This document shows, piece after piece, positions 44,286 through 50,542 of a DNA stretch of 50,542 bases. This stretch comes from Exilibacterium tricleocarpae (GTDB lineage Bacteria; Pseudomonadota; Gammaproteobacteria; Pseudomonadales; Cellvibrionaceae), in contig NZ_ML660100.1 of NCBI RefSeq assembly GCF_007004655.1, positions 1-50,542 on the forward strand, read 5' to 3'. Below the pieces are notes generated by a model. That model was not told the DNA's origin, made no database searches, and was given only the letters and a program-made list of their open reading frames with translations. A program made the translations under genes and the position numbers. Within the stretch, counting starts at the first letter, position 1. Each line of letters opens with the position of its first letter.

Positions 44286-45265
44286 TGTCGCGGCGCTTCC
44301 ACCTGCTCGAGTAACTCCGCCAGCGCGCGGTCAGCGCTCACACCTTCGATCTCCAGCTCCGCCGCCAGCAGGATACGGTGGCGCAACACCGGCAACGCCA
44401 CCGCTTTGATATGATCCGGTGTAACAAAAGCATTGGCTTCCATCAGCGCTTTAGCTTTGGCGGCCGCAACCAGCGCAATGCTGGCGCGCGGGCCGGCGCC
44501 GCGGGCGATACCGTTCCAGTCGCGGGTAGCGCGGGCCAGGCGCACGGCGTAACTCAATACCGCCGCATCCACCGTCACAGTGTGCACCAGCTTTTGGATC
44601 GCCAGCACCGCCTCGGGTTCGATCAGCCTGCGTACCTGGCCGAGGTTAAAGCCGTCGCTGTCGGCGGCGTCGCAGATTTGCTGCACCAGTATTTCCTCGT
44701 CGGCTGCATCCGGGTAGTCGATAAAGATTTTCAACATAAAGCGGTCCAGCTCCGCTTCCGGTAACGGATAGGTGCCCTCCTGTTCAACCGGGTTTTGGGT
44801 GGCGAGCACCATAAACGGCTCGCCGGTGGTGAACGATTCGCCCTCAATGGTGATCTGCCGCTCCTGCATCACTTCCAGCAGCGCGGCCTGGGTTTTAGCC
44901 GGCGCACGGTTGATTTCATCGGCCAGCAACAGGTGGGTAAATGCCGGTCCCCGCCGCACTTCGAATTGCTGACTTTGCATGTCGAAGATGGCATGTCCGG
45001 TGATGTCCGAGGGCATCAGATCGGGCGTAAACTGCACGCGGGAAAAGTCGCCGCCAAAACAGCGGGCCAGGCTGCGCACCAACAGCGTCTTGCCCAGTCC
45101 CGGCACACCCTCGACCAGCACATGGCCACCGGCCAGTAGCGCCACCAGCACCTGATCGATGACCGGGTCCTGCCCGACCAGCGCTTTTTTGATCTCCTGG
45201 CGCAGGGTGTCGACGGTTTGCGCGCTGCGTTGAATGGGGTCCTCTGTCAGACCGGTGTCAGTCAT
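44282..45265 (-). CDS. MoxR-type AAA+ ATPase
   Basis: A 327-residue AAA+ ATPase of the MoxR group, chaperones that remodel or load cofactors into partner proteins. Walker A is EGVPGLGKTLL (Lys59), Walker B is HLLLADEINRAPAKTQAALL, sensor 1 lies in FMVLATQNPVEQEGTYPLPE, and the Arg finger region is AELDRFMLKI. The C-terminal lid has GASPRAS-like GAGPRASIAL. It is coupled by a 4-base overlap to the DUF58 gene. The spacer upstream to the DUF4350 gene contains a 13-bp tandem repeat (45283-45320). Confidence 0.93.
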   Translation of the reverse strand: MTDTGLTEDPIQRSAQTVDTLRQEIKKALVGQDPVIDQVLVALLAGGHVLVEGVPGLGKTLLVRSLARCFGGDFSRVQFTPDLMPSDITGHAIFDMQSQQFEVRRGPAFTHLLLADEINRAPAKTQAALLEVMQERQITIEGESFTTGEPFMVLATQNPVEQEGTYPLPEAELDRFMLKIFIDYPDAADEEILVQQICDAADSDGFNLGQVRRLIEPEAVLAIQKLVHTVTVDAAVLSYAVRLARATRDWNGIARGAGPRASIALVAAAKAKALMEANAFVTPDHIKAVALPVLRHRILLAAELEIEGVSADRALAELLEQVEAPRQ

Positions 45266-45282
45266 AGTGGTTACCTGTTGCC

Positions 45283-45320
45283 ATGTCTTGAAGAAATGTC
45301 TTGAAGAAATGTCTTGACGA
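45283..45320. repeat. 13-bp tandem repeat between DUF4350 and moxR genes
   Basis: atgtcttgaagaa occurs at 45283-45295 and 45296-45308, and a third changed unit (atgtcttgacga) at 45309-45320. A partial gttgaagaaatg follows. Period 13. Confidence 0.8.
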
Positions 45321-45340
45321 ATTAAGTTGAAGAAATGCGT

Positions 45341-46600
45341 TCATAGACAGTTCCTGATTTTTTGCAGTTGCGCCACCAACTGCTGAAATTCTTGTTCGCC
45401 GGTGCCGACCGCTCCCAGCATGGCCCGCTCCAGCAGCGGCAGCGGCAGTGATGTGACCCGCTGCAGGGTCTCCAATTGCGCGCCGGCGGAGAGCTGGGCG
45501 TAGCCGCGGTGGCGCCTGCGCAGTTGCTGGTTGATGGTATTGCGCAGGTTTTCAATCAACGTGTGCTGCTGGCGGTGGCGCCACAGAAACGCCGCATTGG
45601 CCTGGCTGTGTTCGATAAAGCGCCGGCGATCGAGTTGTGTCTGCACCCTTATCGGGCCAAATCGCACCGGCTGTTTCCACAGCCACAACAACAGGGCGAG
45701 GGTGGCAAACAGCATACCGTAGGGTGCCGCCCGCCAGAGCGTCGACCACAGGGAGGGTGCATCCTGATTGATGATAAACCAGGTTTTACTCGTGTCGCCG
45801 GCGAACAGCCACAACATATATGCGTGGTCGTGGCAATCGATGTCGGTATTGGTCCAGATGCCGTTGTCGGTGGTAACGGTAATCATGCCTTGTTCCAATT
45901 CGAACTGAAGCAACTTAACGCCGAACTGGCTGTTGATCCAGCCGGTGGCCCGATCGCCGCCGTCGACAAATGAATGCCCTCCGTACCAATCCGCCTGCAG
46001 GGGCTGCTGCTCGCCGTCGAAAATCACTTCTACCGTTTGGGGGAAACAGCCTGGCTCCGCATCCGGTGTTGCCGCCGGAGCGGGCAGGTCGGTTTCCGCG
46101 GCGCTGCGGCCGCGCGCCCGACCCGGATCATTCGGGCGTTGCTCCTGGGGTTCGTCGGCAAGCGCTTCGCGCATGGCGGCCTCGTCTACCAGCGTGATAC
46201 CCAGGCGTGCCAGTAGCAGGTCCTGCTCGGGGTTGCTGTTGCCGAGGAATTGGTTGCGGGTGGAGACGATCAGGTGGCCGCCGTTTTGCACCCACTGCCA
46301 GAGTGTCTCGAGGCGCTCTTCGCCGAGAGTACGATGCGCGTTGATCAGGATCAGGTTGTCAGTGGCGGCGATGGGCGAGGTGTCGGTATGAATCTGATCG
46401 AGCAGGGCAAACCCCCGCCTCGATTCCGCCGCCAGCCCGAGGGAGCGGAGAAAGCGCTCGGCCGCCAGCATCGGGTTTTGCCGTGCCGCCTCGGACAAAC
46501 CCCGGTCGACCTCCTCCTCCTTCCACTCGATGGACCGCCACAGCCAAAAGGCCAGCCCAGCCAGCACGGCGACGGTAACGGTGGCAATTATCCGCCTCAC
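45341..46600 (-). CDS. DUF4350 membrane protein
   Basis: A 419-residue protein with an N-terminal membrane helix (IIATVTVAVLAGLAFWLW), an extracytoplasmic DUF4350 domain and a second helix near residue 300 (YGMLFATLALLLWLWK). The DUF4350 domain (GIF/ThuA-like fold, AAERFLRSLGLAAESRRGFA, then GGHLIVSTRNQF) is usual in MoxR operons. The GTG at 46600 overlaps the previous stop as GTGA (46600-46597) and starts directly before the first helix, so I prefer it to the ATG at 46636 and to the much longer frame to 46888, which lies inside the DUF4129 gene. The C-terminal cytoplasmic part is Arg/Gln-rich and helical. Confidence 0.8.
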   Translation of the reverse strand: MRRIIATVTVAVLAGLAFWLWRSIEWKEEEVDRGLSEAARQNPMLAAERFLRSLGLAAESRRGFALLDQIHTDTSPIAATDNLILINAHRTLGEERLETLWQWVQNGGHLIVSTRNQFLGNSNPEQDLLLARLGITLVDEAAMREALADEPQEQRPNDPGRARGRSAAETDLPAPAATPDAEPGCFPQTVEVIFDGEQQPLQADWYGGHSFVDGGDRATGWINSQFGVKLLQFELEQGMITVTTDNGIWTNTDIDCHDHAYMLWLFAGDTSKTWFIINQDAPSLWSTLWRAAPYGMLFATLALLLWLWKQPVRFGPIRVQTQLDRRRFIEHSQANAAFLWRHRQQHTLIENLRNTINQQLRRRHRGYAQLSAGAQLETLQRVTSLPLPLLERAMLGAVGTGEQEFQQLVAQLQKIRNCL

Positions 46601-48252
46601 CGGGGCCTGGCCTCGACCGGCGTCTGGGGGATGCATTCGCGCCACTGTTCGCACAGCCGCAGTATCTGTTGGTCGGTAGGTTGCTGGTGACCGTAAGCCA
46701 GGGATTGCCAGAGTTGGGTCAGCGCCGCAAAGTAGGCGGCGGTGGCGGCCGGCTCCCGGGCCTGCACCTGCCTGACACATTCGGCCTCGGTGTTGCCGTC
46801 TTGAACCGCCAGGCCACGGGCCGTCAGTTGTATCAGTGCGGTCCGATACAGCAATGCCACCGCCTCGCGCGCGCGACCCTGCTGCCACAGCGACAGGGCG
46901 GCCGCGGCGGCGTCTGCCGGCGGGTTTGCAGCGCTTGCCGCCGGGTCGAACAGGGTGTCGGGGGCGGCGCCTGATACCGGCGGGGCTGGGCCGCGGTAGC
47001 TGAGCTGTGCCAGCCAGCGGCGATAGCGGTAGGCCAGCAGCAGTGCCAGGGCGACCACCAGAGCCCAGATAATGGTTTCGATGCTGTTCGCCAGCCAGGA
47101 CAGCAGCGCCCTGGCCCAGTCCGGTGCTGTGCCGGTCTCCGCCTGTGGATCGGTGCCGTCGCCGAAGACCGGTGTGTAGACGGTTTCTTTTCGGTGAAAG
47201 TCCTCTCCCGCCAGGATTTCTCCGATGCGCTGTTTGGCTGTGGTGCGGTCGAAGACAACGGGTTCACCGTCCGCCTCCGGTTGCGCTTGTGCGACCGGAG
47301 GCAGCAGCGCCAAGGCCAGGCTCAATGTGAGGGCGGCTGCAATCGCCAGATGCGGACCGGGGTGTTTACCGGCACTCTGCTCATCACCTTGACTGGCGCT
47401 GTGGTCGTTACTTTGTTTGCTATCTTGACCGGTGCTTTGGCCGGTAGTCTGTTCGTTACTTGGCGAGGCGTTTTGCGGGATGCCTTGGCCGGCGCCGGTT
47501 TGCAGCGGTTTGGCAGCGGTGCGTTTTTGCAGGATACGGCGAAACGCAATTTCGATATCCCAGCCTTCCAGCTTGATACGGCGGTTGAGGTACAGGGCGA
47601 AACCACAGGCGACATAGAACGGCGCCACCAGGGTGATGGCACAGAAGTAAATGGTATTTTGCAGAGCCAGCCACCAGAAGGCTTCCTGCTGCAGTAGCCG
47701 GCTGTAGTTGATATCGAACTCGTCCGGTATAAAAAAGTAGATCAACAGGTAGGCCGAGAACGCCAGTATGGTTTCCAGGTGGATGCCGATCACCGTCAGC
47801 CAGCCGGCCGGAGCGGCGTCTTCCCGGCGCAGCACCAGGACCCGATGGCGTCGCTCGGCGCCGCTCAATTGTTCCAGTTGCGATACCGGCAGGTCCATAG
47901 AGCGCATCGGCGACAAGCGCAGCCAGGTCAGCGGTGCCAGCCAGTGGCGGCGCATGAGTTCGGGACAGGCGCGCAGTGTTTCCAAGGTGCCCGGCAGGTG
48001 GCCGAACAAGGCCTGGCTGAGGATATACAGCAGCGGCCGTTCCCACAGGGGTTTCAGCCACCACATAAACAGGGTCGACCACCACAGGTAGATCGGCGGC
48101 AGCAGATGCAACAACAGCGTCGGCGGCAGCGCCACCAGCACCCACGCCCTGGTTAACGGCCACCACCAGCGGCGGGCCATCAGGATGCCCAGGTCCACGG
48201 CCTCCCAGGGGCTGCGCGGCCGAATTTCCGCCGCCACGCGACTCAGTTTCAA
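46597..48252 (-). CDS. DUF4129 membrane protein
   Basis: A 551-residue protein with several membrane helices in the first half (LVALPPTLLLHLLPPIYLWW, TILAFSAYLLIYFFIP, FCAITLVAPFYVACGFALYL), a Gln/Ser/Asn-rich linker (about 255-305), a hydrophobic segment (AIAAALTLSLALALLPP), a periplasmic stretch, another helix (IIWALVVALALLLAYRY) and a C-terminal cytoplasmic DUF4129 domain (LSLWQQGRAREAVALLYRTA). Its place in a MoxR/DUF58 operon is standard, and some relatives carry a transglutaminase domain, which is absent here. The stop overlaps the DUF4350 start. A 13-bp tandem repeat separates it from the SpoIIM-like gene. Confidence 0.82.
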   Translation of the reverse strand: MKLSRVAAEIRPRSPWEAVDLGILMARRWWWPLTRAWVLVALPPTLLLHLLPPIYLWWSTLFMWWLKPLWERPLLYILSQALFGHLPGTLETLRACPELMRRHWLAPLTWLRLSPMRSMDLPVSQLEQLSGAERRHRVLVLRREDAAPAGWLTVIGIHLETILAFSAYLLIYFFIPDEFDINYSRLLQQEAFWWLALQNTIYFCAITLVAPFYVACGFALYLNRRIKLEGWDIEIAFRRILQKRTAAKPLQTGAGQGIPQNASPSNEQTTGQSTGQDSKQSNDHSASQGDEQSAGKHPGPHLAIAAALTLSLALALLPPVAQAQPEADGEPVVFDRTTAKQRIGEILAGEDFHRKETVYTPVFGDGTDPQAETGTAPDWARALLSWLANSIETIIWALVVALALLLAYRYRRWLAQLSYRGPAPPVSGAAPDTLFDPAASAANPPADAAAAALSLWQQGRAREAVALLYRTALIQLTARGLAVQDGNTEAECVRQVQAREPAATAAYFAALTQLWQSLAYGHQQPTDQQILRLCEQWRECIPQTPVEARPR

Positions 48253-48255
48253 ATT

Positions 48256-48303
48256 TCAGGTTCCACTATCAGGTTCTAATGTCAGGTTCCAACTTCAGTT
48301 TCC
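48256..48303. repeat. 13-bp tandem repeat between SpoIIM-like and DUF4129 genes
   Basis: tcaggttccacta, tcaggttctaatg and tcaggttccaact start at 48256, 48269 and 48282. A fourth, degraded unit at 48295 (tcagtttcc) overlaps the stop codon of the SpoIIM-like gene. Period 13. Confidence 0.8.
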
Positions 48304-49284
48304 ATAACCACCCCCGCGGCGGGGGCGTCCGGATCGGGTCAGCCAGAGAATCACCAGCAACCACAGCCCGGTGCCGATGGTGTACTTGATCCACACCGGC
48401 AGGCTGGCGTCGGCCGACCAGAATGCTTCTATAAACGCGGCTATCACCAGCATAAACACCACGCCATAGATCAGCCTCACTGCCACCTGGCCGGCGCGTT
48501 TGAGAGATTCGATACGGCTGAGGTTGCCCGGTGCCAGCAGACTGTAGCCGAGCTTCAGACCGGCGGCGCCGGCGATGACAATGGCGGTGAGTTCAAAGCT
48601 GCCATGGCCGATAACGAACGGGAAAAAAGTGTGGTAGTAACCGACGTTGCTCAGGTGGCCGGCGACGCCACCGAGCAACAATCCATTGAACAGCAGAATG
48701 ACCATCGAGCCCACACCCAGTAGCAGGCCGAAACCGAAGGTGCGAAAAGCGACGCTGATATTGTTCTCGATATAGTAGCCGAACATATAGAGGTTGGTGG
48801 CCGCTTCGCGAGCGGCGCCGAATACGGCGTTGTCCGGGTTGTACATTCTTTCGAACCGGTCCACCTGTGCCGGCGGCAGCAGTGAATAGAGCAGGTCCGG
48901 CTGCCAGATGACCGCCGCGAAAAACAGCAGCGCCGGGCCGTACAGCAACAGGCTCGACAGCCAGAAGTAGCGCTGTTGCTCGCGTACCAGCCTGGGAAAT
49001 TCGATCAGCAGAAAGCGCAGCATGCCAAAGCGCATACCGCGCCGGTGCTGGTAAAGCTGGCGGTGCCCGCGCAGTACCAGTTGTTCGAGGCGGTCGACCA
49101 GATGGCTGCTGTAACGGCGCTCCCGGGCCAGGGACTGAAAGTGACAAATGCGGCGGTAGAGGCGGCCGAACTGTTCATAGTCGCGCCCCTGCAGGGGCGT
49201 TGCGGGTTGCTCCAGTGCCTCGAGCAACTGCTGGAATGCTTGCCAGTCGGCGCTGTAGCGCTGCTCGAACTGTTGCTGTTTCAT
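48295..49284 (-). CDS. SpoIIM-like (DUF95) membrane protein
   Basis: A 329-residue inner-membrane protein of the stage II sporulation protein M family, here in a non-sporulating type of bacterium. The first 110 residues are a charged cytoplasmic helical region (QFEQRYSADWQAFQQLLEAL); helices follow (FWLSSLLLYGPALLFFAAVI, FRTFGFGLLLGVGSMVILLF, GHGSFELTAIVIAGAAGLKL and two more). The AREAATNLYMFGYYIENNIS and FVIGHGSFELTAIVIAGAAG segments are the family signature. Relatives are thought to help place partner complexes in membranes. The ATG overlaps the RDD gene stop (49281-49284). Confidence 0.88.
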   Translation of the reverse strand: MKQQQFEQRYSADWQAFQQLLEALEQPATPLQGRDYEQFGRLYRRICHFQSLARERRYSSHLVDRLEQLVLRGHRQLYQHRRGMRFGMLRFLLIEFPRLVREQQRYFWLSSLLLYGPALLFFAAVIWQPDLLYSLLPPAQVDRFERMYNPDNAVFGAAREAATNLYMFGYYIENNISVAFRTFGFGLLLGVGSMVILLFNGLLLGGVAGHLSNVGYYHTFFPFVIGHGSFELTAIVIAGAAGLKLGYSLLAPGNLSRIESLKRAGQVAVRLIYGVVFMLVIAAFIEAFWSADASLPVWIKYTIGTGLWLLVILWLTRSGRPRRGGGYGN

Positions 49285-50054
49285 CGCTGGCCCACCAGTG
49301 AGTTGGCCATTTGCCTGATTGCCAGCACCGGGTCCGGGGTGTTGAGCAGCGGCTGCAATACGCCGGCCAGTTCCCGCTGGCGATCCTCGGAGAGCTGGTC
49401 GCTGCGCTCGGCGAAGGCGAGCAGCGCTTTCTGTTCATCGGTGCTGAAGTCCGCCGGCACCGGCCGCTTGCCGGTGCAGTTTAGTGCCGGCGCCGGCGGC
49501 GCCGGCAATTCGTAGATCACCAGGGTGCCGGCCACCAGGTCGCCGAGTCGTTTGAATTCGCGGTTACAGGTGGCGGCGACCACACCCGCGGCGTAGCCGA
49601 CGGGCAGAAAATCGGCGGCGCGCAACAGGTTGCGCAGTAGCGAGCCGCCGAGGCTGACCGGCGTGCCGTCGTCGTGTACGACCCGCAGGCCGAGAAGTTT
49701 TTTACCCGGTGTCATGCCGTCCCGGCGGACTTCAAAATAGACCGGATAGAACCATTCCAGCATAAAATAGGTGATCAACAGCAGTCCCCAGCCCATCTCA
49801 CCGGTCCATCGCAAGCCCAGGTAGGAAAGAAAAAAGATCAGTGCGCGGATCAGGAAGTCGACCGTAAATGCCATGATACGCGGCAGGATACTGGCGGGGC
49901 GCAGGGGCAGGGCGACGCTTTCCGGTGTTTCAACGGTGTAGAGGGTGTCCAGGGGCGGGGCGGTCAAGGTTGTGTCGGTTGCTTCTGATGCGGCAGGGGG
50001 TTTTCCTGCGGGTGCCGTCTTGTGGAATGTCTTGGGTGGCGTTATTGGCGGCAT
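49281..50054 (-). CDS. RDD-family membrane protein
   Basis: A 257-residue inner-membrane protein with the RDD domain (ASILPRIMAFTVDFLIRALI, then RRDGMTPGKKLLGLRVVHDD), three predicted helices and a C-terminal cytoplasmic helical tail ending RQMANSLVGQR. The first 65 residues are Pro/Thr-rich and probably disordered. RDD proteins are transporter-like or accessory; the function is unknown. The ATG at 50054 begins a normal N-terminus; the open frame reaches 50315 but its upstream part has no coding character. First gene of the operon that continues with SpoIIM-like, DUF4129, DUF4350, MoxR and DUF58 genes. Confidence 0.85.
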   Translation of the reverse strand: MPPITPPKTFHKTAPAGKPPAASEATDTTLTAPPLDTLYTVETPESVALPLRPASILPRIMAFTVDFLIRALIFFLSYLGLRWTGEMGWGLLLITYFMLEWFYPVYFEVRRDGMTPGKKLLGLRVVHDDGTPVSLGGSLLRNLLRAADFLPVGYAAGVVAATCNREFKRLGDLVAGTLVIYELPAPPAPALNCTGKRPVPADFSTDEQKALLAFAERSDQLSEDRQRELAGVLQPLLNTPDPVLAIRQMANSLVGQR

Positions 50055-50333
50055 TGTCGGCTCAGGTCTTCCCTGTTGTGCCCGCTGGCACCGGTGAGAA
50101 CAGTGGGGGTTATATCGGTGGTAACTTCGGGTCATTGTGCCTGAAACCGCCTCGAAATCAACGGCCTGGTATTGGTGGTGGGTGGTTGTGGGTGATGGGT
50201 CTGCCGATCTGGTGGGGCGGATCTTTGTGGTGCTTCCGATTGATGGGTTGTTGTGTCCGGCAAGGTAAACAGGGTCAAAAGCGAACTGTTTGTATAGTAA
50301 CGTCTGCGGCGACACGTTGCGCGATCACGTCGC
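50055..50333. other. upstream region of the RDD-MoxR operon
   Basis: About 280 bases before the terminal tandem repeats. It should hold the operon promoter on the minus strand, but no pair of boxes is convincing. Degenerate cacgt units begin at about 50312. Confidence 0.4.
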
Positions 50334-50493
50334 CACGTTGCGGGGTCCACGTTGTGGGGTCCACGTTGCGGGGTCACGTTGCGGGGTCACGTTGCGGGGT
50401 CACGTTGCGGGGTCACGTTGCGGGGTCACGTTGCGGGGTCACGTTGCGGGGTCACGTTGCGGGGTCACGTTGCGGGGTCGCACGTTGCGGGGT
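50334..50493. repeat. twelve 13/14-bp tandem repeats
   Basis: Unit cacgttgcggggt. The first two units are 14 bp with an extra c (50334-50347, and 50348-50361 with one t for c). Nine contiguous 13-bp units run from 50362 to 50478, then cg, then a last unit at 50481-50493. No unique spacers separate the units, so it is a minisatellite-type array rather than a CRISPR. Confidence 0.95.
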
Positions 50494-50497
50494 CGGG

Positions 50498-50542
50498 GTG
50501 CTTGAATTTTGACCAGGCTTTTTCTGGTCAAAATTCAAGCAC
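50498..50542. repeat. perfect 19-bp palindrome at the window end
   Basis: gtgcttgaattttgaccag (50498-50516) and its exact complement ctggtcaaaattcaagcac (50524-50542) flank a gcttttt loop. The right arm ends at the last base of the window, so the repeat may extend further. It could be a strong hairpin, a terminator on either strand, or a fold-back artefact of a contig end. Confidence 0.9.

Noticed and set aside
46637-46888. Extended N-terminus of the DUF4350 protein
   Set aside because: It lies entirely within the DUF4129 coding sequence in another frame; the GTG at 46600 gives a coupled start and an N-terminal membrane helix.
50334-50493. CRISPR array
   Set aside because: The 13-bp units are contiguous without spacers and no cas gene is nearby.
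50285-50512. Reading frames of 70 to 195 codons across the terminal repeats
   Set aside because: They translate the 13-bp repeat into a monotonous Gly/Arg/Val/Cys pattern on both strands, with no ribosome-binding site or domain.

Overview
The window looks like chromosome from a plant-polysaccharide-degrading gammaproteobacterium, most likely of the Cellvibrionales (Cellvibrionaceae-like). The basis is the gene order ispB / rplU-rpmA-obgE-proB, a fabA-fabB pair, a TonB-dependent receptor of the Caulobacter/Xanthomonas carbohydrate type, and a secreted GH5 mannanase carrying a CBM10 module, which is typical of Cellvibrio relatives. This assignment rests on gene content and remembered families; no database search was possible.

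Region 1 (1 to about 14.6 kb) is accessory DNA. It opens with layered insertion-sequence debris: IS21-type end repeats, the 3' end of an IS481-type transposase, and a complete IS1380-family element with 19-bp inverted ends. Then come poorly characterised genes: a small exported protein, a seven-repeat FG-GAP-like beta-propeller lipoprotein, a permuted papain-like (YiiX type) hydrolase, a LuxR-HTH/TolB-like/TPR regulator divergent from an unknown 242-residue protein, an exported protein resembling the helical domain of delta-endotoxins, an overlapping gene pair that looks like a Tse2-type toxin with its immunity protein, an exported amidase-like zinc hydrolase, a Cys-motif protein and an HExxH zincin without signal peptide. 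Several of these could be effectors or defence products.

Region 2 (14.7 to 25.7 kb) is a compact mannan-utilisation locus: secreted GH5 mannanase (minus strand), and on the plus strand GH2 beta-mannosidase, LacI-type regulator, cellobiose 2-epimerase-type enzyme and TonB-dependent receptor. Candidate LacI operators with an AACGTT core lie in the mannanase/mannosidase divergent region and before the receptor. The locus is bracketed by an intact lipoprotein gene on the left and, on the right, a 41-codon diverged copy of that gene's 3' end in the same orientation.

Region 3 (25.7 to 42.6 kb) is housekeeping: YajR-like MFS transporter, ssb, an RmlD-like protein, fabB and fabA, galU, phosphomannomutase, pgi, ispB, rplU-rpmA-obgE, a DUF402 gene coupled to proB, a HisC-like aminotransferase and a glutathione S-transferase. 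Spacers here often hold short tandem duplications (12 to 17 bp), and the phosphomannomutase/pgi gap holds two long inverted repeats.

Region 4 (42.9 to 50.1 kb) is a six-gene minus-strand operon: RDD protein, SpoIIM-like protein, DUF4129 protein, DUF4350 protein, MoxR AAA+ ATPase and DUF58 protein, with several ATGA/GTGA overlaps. The window ends in twelve 13/14-bp tandem units and a perfect 19-bp palindrome that reaches the last base.
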